A stretch of 64,000 nucleotides of DNA, taken from the NCBI GenBank assembly GCA_023105745.1, contig JALGQZ010000013.1:501001-565000 (forward strand). The letters are read 5' to 3'. The position numbers and the translations under genes were made by a program. Below are positions 36,230 through 47,198 of the stretch, one piece after another. The notes beneath the pieces were generated by a model that was not told the origin of the DNA, searched no databases, and worked only from the letters and a program-made list of their open reading frames with translations. Every line of letters starts with the position of its first letter. The stretch's first letter is position 1. The stretch comes from Austropuccinia psidii. Lineage: Eukaryota; Basidiomycota; Pucciniomycetes; Pucciniales; Sphaerophragmiaceae.

Positions 36230-37615
36230 ATGTTAAAAATTCCAATCAAATTTAAATTAAATAATTTTAAAATTTTAAATTTTTATTCTTCAAATTTAAT
36301 TAAAATTTTTGAAAATAATTTTTTTTTTAATTTTAAAAATAAAAATCGATTTAATAAAAAAAAATTAATTTTAATTTATTTTAAAAGTTTTATTTTTACG
36401 AATTTGATTTTATTAAATTTAAATAAATTTCAAAAAGAAAAACAAGAAAAAAAATCAGAAGAAGAAAAACTTTTAAAATTTGAAAATTTTAATAAATTTA
36501 AATTAAATTTTTCAAATTTTTTAAATAATGATAAAGATAATCCAATAATTCATTTAAAAATTTTTATTTCCAAAATTAAATTTAATAAAAATCAAAATAA
36601 TCAAAATAATCAAAATAATCAAAATAATCAAAATAATCAAAATAATCAAAATAATCAAAATAATCAAAATAATCAAATCGATTTAAAATTTCCTTATCAA
36701 ATTCAATCAATTTTTATTAAACATCCTTTAATTCAAATCGAAAGACTTTATACACCTTTATCACCTTTAATTAATTCAAATTCAATTTTAAATAATCATA
36801 ATAATAATTCTGAAAATTCAAATTCTTATTCATTTAATTCTTTTTTAGATTTATTAATCAAAAAATATCCCGATGGTTATATGTCATCTTATTTACATTC
36901 CGAAATTTCTATTAATGATCCAATCGAAATTCGTGGTCCTATCACAACTTGGAAATATGATCATGATCACTTAGATGAAATTATATTTGTAAGTAATTTA
37001 TTATCATTCTTTATCATCTTAAAATTTCATATTTCATCTTCATTTTAAATTATTTCAATCTATTCTTCATTTTTTTAGATCGCAGCCGGCACTGGAATCA
37101 CTCCCGCCATTCAACTCTTACGTCGTTTATACTATCAATCAATCCTTCCTACCAATTTCACTTTACCTAAATTCAAATTAATCTATCTCACTAATTCATT
37201 GGAAAACGCTTATTTAATTGATGAATTAAGAAAAGCTTGCTCAGAATACCCAAATCATATAAACTTAAAACTAATCGTCGAAAAATCACCTAATCAAAAT
37301 CAAACTGATTTGGTAGATAAAGTGGGTCGTTTAAATATATCAGATTTACAACTTTGGTTAGGAAAAAATCATGATAGTAAAAATCAAAAAATCATATTGG
37401 TTTGTGGTCCTGATAGGTATGTTGACTTATCTTACCCAAAAATAAATCATTAATACGCTCAATATTAAGGTTAATCAATTCATTTGCTTTATGGATTTAA
37501 TAGCTTAATTTCTGCAGTTTCAGGTCCTAAAACACGTGATGGTTCCTCTCAAGGTCCATTAGGTGGAATGCTAAGTTCATTAGGTTACGTTAGCGAGCAA
37601 GTACACAAATTATAA
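36230..37615 (+). CDS. CYC2-like mitochondrial FAD/NAD(P) oxidoreductase (3 exons, 402 aa)
   Basis: Predicted join(36230..36988, 37079..37416, 37504..37615), with GT-AG introns of 90 and 87 nt. The N-terminus is basic and Lys/Asn-rich, with a hydrophobic stretch at residues 45-62 (LILIYFKSFIFTNLILLNL), consistent with a mitochondrial presequence and membrane anchor. An eight- to nine-fold NNQ repeat (about 120-150) interrupts the FAD domain. Then come the FAD-binding RLYTPLSP, KYPDGYMSSYLH, IEIRGPITTWKYDHD, the NAD-binding IAAGTGITPAIQLLRRL across intron 1, and IILVCGPD across intron 2. The C-terminus is KTRDGSSQGPLGGMLSSLGY...HKL. This is the ferredoxin-NADP/cytochrome b5 reductase fold. The GPIxTW, CGP and C-terminal GPxGGxL phrases fit the CYC2 group (redox partner in mitochondrial cytochrome c maturation) better than microsomal b5 reductase. 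Convergent with METTL5, with an 80-bp gap. The start ATG is the only in-frame choice before the presequence. Confidence 0.75.
36589..36675 (+). repeat. 9-bp tandem repeat encoding (NNQ)n in the CYC2-like gene
   Basis: The unit AATAATCAA is iterated about nine times without frame change. Length polymorphism is expected. Confidence 0.9.
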
Positions 37616-37695
37616 TATTTTAGCTTTTAGAATTTTAAACCATCAACTTGACCGGTCTTCAACCGTTGGGGAACTTCAAATCATTTTTAATTAAA

Positions 37696-38890
37696 TCATC
37701 TTTTAATCCTTTCAAATCGCCAAAAATCAACTGCAATATCAAGAGTTTTCTGTTTGTGCATCTTCATGGTTTTTGGAAGATCATACTGTAATTTATCACA
37801 AAAATCACACAAAAATTTAAAACTTAATCAGCAAATCATAATTTTTCATTGGATCTCATTTCAAATTTACCCTCATCTCCGCTAGAACTTCTCCCTCAAA
37901 ACCTAGCCCTATAGCTTTCTTTTTGATGAATGTTCGTGTAGATGATTTGTGCAATGAATAAACAGCTGAATTTGACATCTAAAAATAATTCATATCTTTC
38001 AATCCATTAGCTTTGCTAACCTATGAAAACTAATCTTATCAATGTTCTACTAACCCGGAAGGCAATTTCTAAAAAAATCATATCGATACCTTTTGTTTTG
38101 GTCCCAAAAGGAGGGTTCATGACCTAATTCAATCATTTAAATTTAATATTTATACATATGCAATTTCAAACTCTAAGCAATTTATTTTATCCCAGCCAAA
38201 ACTTTTAGAAATTGTTTACTAACCACGGTGTCAAACAATGACAATGAGTTGCCGTCCAAGTGATTGAATTGGTTTTCAAATGATCGACTGCTCAAGTCGG
38301 CTTGTACAAAGTCAATGTTACAATCTTCCATATCAAGCCCTTTTAAATTTTCATTGGCTAAGCTTAAAGCATCAGAATCAATATCTATACCCAAGGTAAA
38401 TCTGTAGAAAAGTTTTATTTTTTAGGTTTTCAATAATGATAATCACCAAGTGCTAGTACAAACTTTTATGGGATATCAGGATTACTTACGCTGATCCTAG
38501 TAGATTGGATCCGATTGAGAGAATTCCACAACCACAACCCAAGTCAAGAACAGATTTTTGAAAAATGTCATCGTATGATGATTGAGCAGTAAAGATCATT
38601 CTCGAGGCTAGATGAGCTGATGTGACCTTTAAAATGATCAATTTAAAATTAAATCTTTAGATTACTTTTATTTTATTTTTTTAAAAAACTTTTAACTTTA
38701 CATATTGTTCAAGTTCAATTTTAGGATTAGCTTCAAAGAAAATAAAACAACATAATAATCAGTCAACTTTTTTTGTTTATTAAACAAAGTTTTAATTAAT
38801 AAACATGATAATATAAAATATTTTTATTTTTAACTTACAAAAACCTTTTAAAGGTGAAAGTTTAGATTCTAAATCTTTTAATTTGATCAT
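37696..38890 (-). CDS. METTL5: METTL5-type 18S rRNA adenine-N6 methyltransferase (7 exons, 220 aa)
   Basis: Predicted complement(37696..37785, 37871..37978, 38055..38123, 38224..38401, 38490..38626, 38702..38730, 38839..38890). All introns are GT-AG, all phases agree, and there are 221 codons including TGA. It starts MIKLKDLESKLSPLKGF and continues NPKIELEQY, then the SAM-binding motif I VLDLGCGCGILSIG, motif II LGIDIDSDAL, and the catalytic NPPF in VMNPPFGTKTKGIDM. Next come AVYSLHKSSTRTF, EVLAEMRYDLP and a C-terminal DIAVDFWRFERIKR. Length and motif order match METTL5, which methylates 18S rRNA A1832 (human numbering) with TRMT112 as partner. The two smallest exons are 29 and 52 nt. Divergent from the Med20-like gene (254 bp between start codons) and convergent with the CYC2-like gene. 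No damage is visible, and it is expected to be functional. Confidence 0.92.
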
Positions 38891-39144
38891 TATTAATAAT
38901 AATTATTGATTGATTGATTGATTGATTTTTTTTTTTAATAAATGTTTCGAATCGATTTTAAATGATTTTTAATTAATCAATGAATGATATTTTTGAATTT
39001 AATTAGGTTTTTTTTTCAATGAAAACAATTTAAATTTTATGATTTTGATTTTTTTTGATTTTTTTTTGATTTTTTTTGATTTTTTTTGGAATTTTTTTGG
39101 AATTTTTCTTAAATTTCTTAAAATTTTAAAACCAAAAAATCGAA
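38891..39144. promoter_or_regulatory. Shared 254-bp intergenic promoter of METTL5 and Med20
   Basis: The only DNA between two divergent start codons. It holds (ATTG)n at about 38905-38928 and a T-rich block of repeated GATTTTTTTT units at 39041-39095, upstream of the Med20 ATG. No TATA box is obvious. Bidirectional use is inferred from the gene layout. Confidence 0.55.
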
Positions 39145-40478
39145 ATGGGAATCTCACTCGTCGCTCAAGTCAAGGGGATCGGTATCGATCCATTTCAATT
39201 GATCTCAGATCGTTTGATTCGTGATCATCAGGTCTGTTAATTTAATCCTTTGTTCATGTCATCGACCTTAGATTTTTACTCATATCGATCATGACAGCAC
39301 TTTAGGCTTTGCCACCTGAACGTTGGGTTTCATTAATTAAAAGTTATCGTTTACCCATCTCACCCGTATACGAGAGTCAAACTGACAATGATAAATATCT
39401 TGGATTGGATAACGATCTCAATGAAATCGACAAAACTAAATCAAGAAAGCAAAGAGCCATGTATTGTTTACGTCATTCGGCAAGGCCTGCTCAAATCGTA
39501 GCCATGATTGAGGATCCAAATGCTCCCTCACGTTCAACTATGCTCGATCCAAAATCTTCCAGGATTCTCACACAAATAAACTCTCAATGTGATCTAGATG
39601 ATTTAATTAATACCCTTCCTTCAAAGCAAGATCATCAAGTCATTTCAACATTTGATCAGATTCATGATTTAAAGCAAATCGAAACTATAAACCAAGATGC
39701 TCTAAAGATTATTGCTACTCCAACTTCAAAAACGAACACTGAGAACGTCTGGGATGAATCTTCAGGATCTATAAAAATCGAAAAAGTCGATCCGATTTCA
39801 AGTTTGAAGACTTTAACATCATCACCTAATCATTATCGAACGTCCATTATCTCAGTCCCTGAATCTTTCGAATTTTTGTTAAATACTGTCCTTTGTGCAC
39901 CACCAACTAATCAAACGCCATCCACTTGGACTACAAGACCCAATCTTATTGCGATAGAAGGATTGGTTTGGGCTGTCTATTCAAATTCATTTGACATGCA
40001 TGTTAATTCTTCCTTGGATATGACTTTGGGTTCGAATCACGTTCATAAAGATAATCGGCCCGATTGGTGGATTAGACTCGGTTCAGTTAGTAATAAAGGT
40101 GCCACTGGTTCTAACACTTGTCTCCCTTGGTTAGTCCTGGAGGTGCGTCATTTTTAAAGCCAAATTTAAATCGACCAAAAAAACTTGAACCTAATTAATT
40201 TGTTTTTTGGTTGGTTTGAAACGATTTAGATTGAATGTTTGGCTTCTCCTCTGGATCTGACTTCTACTCACAAGTTTTTAGAAAATATTTTGGCGGCTCT
40301 CATTCGACCTAACGACAAATTGACGATGAAACCTTTACGACTTGATGAACAAGATCTTTTTGATGCTGGCTTGATAAATTCAACCGAGAAATTGCCCATT
40401 GATGACTCTCAAGAAAGTGACGTCCGTCGCAATGGATATTCCCTGTTGATGCTAGCCAAAAGAGAAGGTCTGATTTAA
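39145..40478 (+). CDS. MED20: Probable Mediator complex subunit 20 (3 exons, 390 aa)
   Basis: Predicted join(39145..39231, 39306..40142, 40230..40478), GT-AG introns of 74 and 87 nt, 391 codons including TAA. It starts MGISLVAQVKGIGIDPFQL, similar to the MGVTxV start of Med20. Further matches in order: RAMYCLRHSARPAQIVAMIED (compare the LMYVMHNSE...FALFE block), an EFLLNTVLC segment, LIAIEGLVWAVY, RPDWWIRLGSVSNKG (compare DFLVKVGTV) and PWLVLEIECLASPLD with HKFLENILAAL (compare ISVEVEYGP...LLLEFLQSFL). This beta-strand order is that of the TBP-like Med20 fold in the Mediator head, where it pairs with Med18. It is longer than human MED20 (212 aa) through an insert at about residues 95-205. The assignment is motif reading from memory. 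An unrelated basidiomycete protein is possible. Confidence 0.62.
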
Positions 40479-41551
40479 TGGCCAGTATATAATATCTTGA
40501 AAGCTTGGCATGTGTGAAGATTATGTTGATCTCAAGTGATTTGAAGATTGTTGCTAAAAACATAATACCATTTTTGATTGGCCCTTTGTACTTTCTGCTA
40601 GCATAATCTTGGGTCAATCCTTGAATGTAATCAACAATATCTCAGTGGCTTCTACCCCTCAAGGCTTAAAGACATTGTGTGAAGTGATAATATAAACAAG
40701 GAACAAAACTTTCAGATTAGCTTTTTAAAGACCACTCCAATGCTTTGCCATGAAAGTTGTTAGGTTGTGGCAATAAACTGGGCTATTTATCAAGGGAACT
40801 TAAGGTCAATGTTCAACAACCAAGGGGGCACATTAAGGTCTGGTTAAGATTTTATAGTTGATATAGATATGAAAAGAGAATCTGACTCAGCAGTAAAGCT
40901 TCAGAAAGTGAAATGATGATTCAGTTAAAATTCTAAAACTGCCAACTCTCTCAAGTACAAATACCTTTTTTTGGTACCAGAATCTCATATTTGAATATTG
41001 TGATTTTGAGTAGTAATTTGAAACATAAAATAATAGGAGTAAAAATACCCATCTCCACCTAACATTATATTTTGAATAACTACTGTAACTTGAAAAACTC
41101 AAATTTGAGATATGTATTCCTTTTATATATACCTACAACTTAGACTTATTATTTTTTAACTTTTTTTTGGAAAAGAAAATGAAATTAAAAATAAAATACA
41201 ATAATCCTAAAATATTTATTTATTTAACAAAATATAACTAAAATTGTTAATTAATTAATTAATAATATTACAACAACTACTACTACTACTGCAACCCCTA
41301 CTAAAAACTTTATTTTTATTCTTCTTTAAAAATAAATAATAATGATAAATAATAAGATTTATAAGAAATTAATTTAAAATCTTAATTAAATTAAATTTTT
41401 AATTTTTTTTTTTAAAAAATAAAAAAAAAAAAAAAAGAAAAAAATTATTTAATTTTTTTTTTAAAAAAAATCAAAAAAAAAAAAAAAGAATTTATCTTTT
41501 TTTTTTTTGAATTTAATTAATTATTTTATTTTATTTTATTTTTTAAAAAAA

Positions 41552-41594
<43 letters not shown>

Positions 41595-41614
41595 GATAAA
41601 ATAAAATAAAATAA
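40479..41614. other. Intergenic DNA between Med20 and the MULE
   Basis: 40479-41100 is moderately complex, probably the 3' UTR of Med20 plus old repeats. 41100-41614 is AT-rich with homopolymers and a (TA)n tract at 41556-41592. No supported gene. Confidence 0.5.
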
Positions 41615-41702
41615 GGGTATTGGTAAAAACACATAAGAGCTTATGTGTTTTTACTAAAAACTTACGTGTTTTGGCCATAATTTGGTAAAAACACGTAAGG
41701 GG
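41615..41702. repeat. Left terminal inverted repeat of the MULE
   Basis: Contains four copies of the motif GTAAAAACAC(G/A)TAAG in +,-,-,+ order (41622, 41639, 41661, 41683). The first two form a hairpin with an AGC loop. Confidence 0.85.
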
Positions 41703-42209
41703 TGCCCTGGGCCCATTTTTAATTAAAAATGAAACACAACAATGCCTGTATTGGGCCAAAACATGCCCAAAAGAGGTTTTTTCCCCACAAAACCTCTCTA
41801 ACTCCAAATTGTTTCAGATTTTTTTGCCCAGCCCCCCCCCCCCCAAAAAAAAAAGCCCAAACACCCCAACAATCCACATTATCCCCACCCCAAACCATTG
41901 TTTTTTTTTTGGAAAAACAGCATTACCAAAGCCATTTTGCAAAGCTTTTCACACTTTTTTTTCTTTTTTTCACCCAAAGACTGCATTTTCCACCACAACA
42001 ACCTGCTTTCAAGCCTCCAAATTTCCAATTTTTTACCTTCCCTCATCCATTAATCCCATATTTAAACCACTTTCTTTCACTCTTAACCCCTTCTGTTCAT
42101 TTTTCACACCTTTTTTCACCTCTTTTTCACACTTCGAAAGGTTCTTACCCCATTCCAAATCCCCAAATCCCTCATTTTTTTCACTTTTACACATATTTTT
42201 CATTCAAAA

Positions 42210-44407
42210 ATGCTCCAACCCCTCACTGAAGGTGAATTTCAGACCCTTGAGCTTCTTTGGCAACATGTGCATAATGTTGCCAGGGCTCAGGGGTATGCTG
42301 TGTCCACCTTGAGGTCCAATATGACCCACAACCAAATTGAAATATGTTGTGATAGGTCTGGCACCCCAAATCCCAACAAAAGCCCCTCCAAAACAGTCAC
42401 CTCAAGAAAGCTTGACTGTCCTTTTAGACTTTATGCCAGGAAATATGCCAAGAGCACCACTTGGACTCTTAAAGTCAAAAATCCTGAACATAGCCATGAT
42501 GCCACTGAAAATATCATGGCACATCCTGCTTTCAGGAAATTCAATGAGCAAGAAACATCCCAAATTGCTCAAATGTCTGAATCACTCCTCATGCCAAGGC
42601 AAATTCAGGCCCAATTATGCAGCCAGAGGGAGTCTGACAGGCCTGTAATCCTTCAAGACATTTATAACCAAGTCAAGAAAATAAAGAAAGACAAACTGCA
42701 AGGCAGAAGGCCCATTGATGCTCTTATTGACACTCTCAAAGAAGAAAATTTTGTTTGGTCCTCTGCAAGAGATTCTGAGGGACACATTACCTCCTTGTTT
42801 TTTACTCACCCCCTGGCCATAAAGCTTCTTCATGGCTTTCCTCATGTCATTCTTATGGATTGTACTTATAAAACCAATAAGTACAAAATGCCTCTTTTTC
42901 ATATTGTTGGATTCAGCTCAACAAATAAGACCTTTTCTGGGGCTTTTTGTTTGATGAAGAATGAAAATGAAACTTCATATACTTGGGCCTTAAATCAATA
43001 CATTGAAAAGGTCCTCAACAACACCAATCTTGTCCCCCCCCCAGTTATTGTTATTGACAGGGATCTGGCCTTGAAAAACTCTATTAAGAAGCTCTTCCCA
43101 GACTCCAAAGTCATGCTATGCATTTGGCACATCAACAAGGATGTATCTGCTCATTGCATGAAGAAAATTGGTCATGGAACTGATTTTGAAAATTTTATGG
43201 GCCTTTGGAATCAAGTAATATACTTCTTCATTTTTTTTCATGTTATTTCACTTTTTTTCTTATTATTGTCTTTATTAATGACTTTGGGATTCTTTTCTCA
43301 GCTTATGTATTCACCCACTGAAAAGTCTTTCAAAGACAACTGGAAGAAGCTTCAAAAGCAAGTTAAAAATGCTGAGGTCTTGCAGTATTTGGAAAATACT
43401 TGGCTTCCTCTAAAGGAGTATTATGTGCCAGCCTGGACAAACCACCATTGCCACCTGGGTGTGGGCTCCACCTCCAGAGTTGAAGGTGCCCATGCCATGG
43501 TTAAACTTTGGCTACAAAAGTCCACTGGTACTCTCCTGGAGGTAGTCAGGGCACTCCACATGGCATTCAGAAAACAATTTATTGAAATTATCAACAGAAT
43601 CTCCAAAGAAATGATTGTCCATGTCAAGAATTTTCCTCCACACATCTGTGCCCTCAATGGCAAGGTGTCTCATTATGCTCTTCAGATTGCCTTTGAAAAT
43701 TTCAAAACAAAATTTCCTCCAAATGAAAAATGCACCAACAAATACAACAATTATAAAGGCATTCCTTGCAAGCATAAGACCCAAAAGGCATTTGCCAAGC
43801 GCCAAAGGCTTAAATTATCAGACTTCCATCCTCAGTGGCATTTGAATTTGCCTGTGAGTGTTTTTTATTTTCTTCTTATTATTTTTTTCTTATTAACTGA
43901 TTTTACTTGTCATATTCTTCTCAGACTGGTTTTCAAGGTGATGATCAAAGTGTTGAAAAAGAAAGAAAGAATGAATCCAAGAAAATATTTGAAGACATTG
44001 GGGAAGACCTGTTTCAAAGACCAATGGCAGAAATCACCCCAATACTCCAACATTTTCAAGATGTTTTGACTGGAAAAGTCCCATTTGATCAAATTCCCAA
44101 GAGTCAAGAGGATGATCAATATTATGAAGACCCTCTAGAATGCAAGAATATCCGTGGAAGACCCCAAGGAGCCAAGAATAAAAACAAAAGAGAACCTTCA
44201 AGATTTGAAATCATTGAGAGTCAAACCAAGAGAAGAGGAAGACCCCCATCAAAAGTGACCAGCACAACAACTTCCAGATCCCAGTCAAATGTCCCCTCTC
44301 CAATTATGGAAGTGGACTCATCTGAAGATTCTGAAGATTCTGAAGATTCTGAGGACTCATTGTCTAAATCCATCAGTTCATCAGATTCACTACCCTCAGC
44401 AACTTAA
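42210..44407 (+). CDS. MULE transposase with FAR1-like N-domain (3 exons to first stop)
   Basis: Predicted join(42210..43214, 43302..43853, 43925..44407). Residues about 20-115 hold a FAR1/WRKY-GCM1-like zinc domain (CCDRSG...KLDCPFRLYAR...NPEHSHD). The MULE transposase core follows: first Asp in VILMDCTYKTNKYKMPLFH, second in VIVIDRDLALKNSIKKLF, and the conserved MLCIWHINKDV. Downstream come SRVEGAHAMVKLWL and KCTNKYNNYKGIPCKHK. Exon 3 encodes two AT-hook-like motifs (IRGRPQGAKNKNK and TKRRGRPPSK) and an SEDSEDSEDS repeat. Intron 1 (43215-43301) is 87 nt and stop-free, so the unspliced frame stays open. Its hydrophobic product and good splice sites favour splicing. Intron 2 is 43854-43924. 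A TAA at 44405 ends the frame, although coding-like sequence continues in the same frame. The transposase itself shows no other damage and could still be active. Confidence 0.85.
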
Positions 44408-45287
44408 TTAAATAAATCAGAAGTAACCCTTAGAAGGTCCAGAAGATTGGCAATTGGAAGCAAAACATCACAAAGAAAATCACACAAGCCTGCCACCAGT
44501 TTGAATATCTATGATGCAATTGACCTTACCTGTGAGCATTGTCAAAGCAACTATCACACAAGTGATGAATGCTCCAAGCTGTTTGTGAGTTTTTGATTCT
44601 TTTTAATGTAATTTTATGTTGTTTATTTTGATATTTATTCATTTTTTGAACTTATGTTATCAGATAACTGGCTCAGAAGACTTGCCCAAGTTTATATTGA
44701 AATACACCTTCAAGGCCATCAATGTCCAGGGTGATGGAAACTGTGGCTACAGAACAGTATCCCACTTCATTTACAAGACTCAAGATCAATGGGCTGATGT
44801 CAGAGGTGACTTGGCTGAAGAAATTCACCAAAATCAAGACCTTTATGAAGCCATGAACACCTTAATTCCCTCAGTATCCTCTTATTTGGAAAGAATTGAA
44901 TGGTATGAAGATGTTGGCCAGGCTCCAAAAAGCAAGTGGATGTCCATGCCTGACATGGGGGATCCAATTGCAAATAAGTATAAAAGACCAGTTTTCTTTT
45001 ATTCCACAGCCCAATCTTTTTCCTTTTTCCCTTATTTCTGTCCTCCAAATGATAATCCCCCCATTTTCATCTGCTTCTTGAATAGTTGTGCTCATTTTGT
45101 TCCATTGGACATCATCATTTCTAAAGTTTATCCAGTCCCCCCCATTACTGTGAACTGGGAGATTGATGCCCAAAAACAAGCCCTGGGGTGGGCTGATAAG
45201 TTTAAGAAACACAGAATGTTGTATTTGTCCAATCTTCCTCCCCCCTCTCAGAAAAAACCCACTATTTTGGAGGTTGATTCTGATTGA
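44408..45287 (+). CDS. CCHC knuckle plus OTU-family cysteine protease domain of the MULE
   Basis: Continues the frame of the transposase exon after the TAA at 44405. EVTLRRSRRLAIGSK leads to a perfect C-x2-C-x4-H-x4-C knuckle (CEHCQSNYHTSDEC), then GT-AG intron 44585-44663, then exon 44664-45287 (207 codons plus stop). The last exon has the OTU signature VQGDGNCGYRTVSHFI, with the catalytic Cys in DGNC and its Asp two residues before it. The catalytic His is in NSCAHFVPL near 45092. OTU proteins cleave ubiquitin or related conjugates. Why a transposon carries one is unknown. Either this is the C-terminus of one transposase-OTU polyprotein broken by a single TAA, or a separate gene whose start I cannot place. 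Confidence 0.75.
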
Positions 45288-45446
45288 ATGATTTTTGTAT
45301 ATACAATTTATGCCAATTATCCCCCTCCTCAGTCATTTTTATTGCTTAAATCCCACCTCAGCCTCCTTTTTTATCAAACATGTGGAACTTTTGTACTTGA
45401 AAATAGTCATATTACACACAAGAAAAAAAACAGTTAAAAAAAAACA

Positions 45447-45775
45447 CCCATTGTGCCTTCACTTGTGGTCCCACCCAAAAAATTTTCCCAATTCATGAGC
45501 TTTGGGTTCTTTATTGTCCAGATTGAACCCTTTAATTTAAAAAAAAAATGAAGGAAATTCATAAGTGGGAAGTTATTAAATTCACTTTTTAAAAATAAGC
45601 ATATTACAATGACGGGAAAAAACATTTGAAAAAAAAACTCTTTTTGCGCCTTCACTTGTCCCACCCAAAAAAATTCCCAAAATTATGGGATTCTGGTTCT
45701 TTATTCTTCACATTGAACCCTTTATTTTAAAAAAAAAATCAAGCAAATTCATAAGTGGGAAGATTTTAAATGAAT
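45447..45775 (+). repeat. Two-copy ~194-bp tandem repeat in the MULE 3' region
   Basis: TTGTGCCTTCACTTGTGGTC and TTGCGCCTTCACTTGTCCCA begin two copies. Both continue with GTTCTTTATT, ATTGAACCCTTTA and AAATTCATAAGTGGGAAG. Confidence 0.8.
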
Positions 45776-45949
45776 TTTTGAAAAAAATATGCCATTTTGG
45801 CATATTGGCCAAATTTGTGAAATTTGGCAAAAAAATAAATTTTGAAAAAATTTGTGCTTATTGACATGCCAAGTCGGGAAAAATATGGCAAAAAAAAATT
45901 AAAAAAAACCTCAAAACTGAGCCTGAGGAATTTTTTTTGAAAATTAAGG

Positions 45950-46058
45950 TCACTTACATGTTTTTACCATAAATTGGTAAAAACACGTAAGTTTTTAGTA
46001 AAAACACGTAAGGGCTTACGTGTTTTTACTAAAAGATTACGTGTGTTTACCAACACCC
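45950..46058. repeat. Right terminal inverted repeat of the MULE
   Basis: Contains five copies of the same motif in -,+,+,-,- order. Read in reverse complement it matches the left end with one extra ~20-bp segment. Confidence 0.85.
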
Positions 46059-47198
46059 TATATTTATTCCACTTTTTTATTTTTATATAAATAATTAAAT
46101 AAATAAATAAATAAATATATTTTAAATAAATATAATTTTTTTTTTTTTTTTTTTTTAAATATAAATATTAATATTAATTAATTATTTTTTTTTTTTTTTT
46201 TCAATTTTAAATAAATTAAAAATAAATAAATAAATAATAATAATAATAATAAAATCATAAAAGAATTTTTATTTATTTCTTTATTTATTTATATATATAT
46301 AAAAGGATTTTTTTTAATTAATTAATTAATTAATTATTAAATAATTAAGATCATTTGAAATAAAAAAAAAAACCAAAGTAAAAAAATAATTAAATTGAAT
46401 TTTATTTTTTAAAATTTTAAAAAATTTTTAAAAAAAAAATTAAAAATTAAAAATATTTTTTTTTTTTAATTTTCTAAAAAAAATAAGGAATAAATAAATT
46501 AAAAAAATGATTAAAATTAATATTATTATTTATCAATTTAAATATGGTCTGAAAGTTAAGTTTAGAAAAGGTGTAAAATGAAATTATAAAGTGATTAAGT
46601 GCTGTTGTCTCATTTCAAATGTCACAACCATGGAAATCACCCTCTTGGACCTCCATATGGAAATCTAATTTAATTAAAATTTTAAATTTGAAAAAAAAAA
46701 AAAAAAAAAATTAATTAATTAATTAAGGATTAATTTTTTTTTTTTTAAAAAAAAAAATTAAATTTATATTTTAAACAAGTTTTTTTGTTTTTAATTTCAA
46801 ATAAATTAAAAATAAGAACAATAATAAAATCATAAAAGAATCTTTATTCATATATATATATATATACATATATAAAAGGATTTTTTTTTAATTAATGAAT
46901 TAATTATTAAATAATTAAGATAATTTGAAATAAAAAAAAAAAAACCAAAGTAAAAAAATAATTCAAATTTTTTTGAAAAAAATCAAATTGAATTTTATTT
47001 TTTAAAATTTTGAAAAAAAAAATTAAATTATTTTTTTTTTTTTTTTTAGTTTTCTAAAAAAATAAGGAATAAATAAATTAAAAAAATGATTAAAATTAAT
47101 ATGATTATTTATTAATTTAAATATGGTCTGAAAGTTAAGTTTAGAAAAGGTGTAAAATGAAATTGGGAAGTGATTAAGTGCTGTTGTCTCATTGCAAA
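46059..47198. other. AT-rich DNA between the MULE and the next LTR
   Basis: Short A/T words and homopolymers. It includes most of the duplicated block described separately. No gene. Confidence 0.6.

Larger units (their letters stand above)
41615..46058 (+). mobile_element. OTU-MULE: Mutator-like DNA transposon, 4.44 kb
   Basis: It is bounded by GGGTATTGGTAAAAACAC at 41615 and, inverted, GTGTGTTTACCAACACCC ending at 46058. The ends are inverted repeats of about 90-110 bp built from alternating copies of GTAAAAACACGTAAG. Inside is one transcription unit that encodes a MULE transposase and an OTU protease domain on the same strand. A pyrimidine-rich leader (41720-42209, including ten C and ten A at 41831-41852) precedes the ATG. 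Target-site duplications next to the ends are not clear (flanks are A/T-only), so the exact outer edge is uncertain by a few bases. Confidence 0.85.

Noticed and set aside
39039..39224. Plus-strand frame starting with a Phe/Ile-rich segment upstream of Med20
   Set aside because: It is translation of a T-rich leader. The in-frame ATG at 39145 in another frame gives the Med20-like MGISLV start and splices correctly.
41556..41592. (TA)n tract as a functional element
   Set aside because: Ordinary microsatellite next to the MULE end. May be a preferred insertion site but nothing else supports function.
41729..42312. Two overlapping 166-167-codon frames before the MULE transposase
   Set aside because: Pro/Phe-rich translations of a pyrimidine-rich leader in two frames at once. 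They overlap the transposase ATG and have no motif.
43421..43805. Minus-strand frames inside the MULE transposase
   Set aside because: Antisense shadows of a well-conserved plus-strand coding region.
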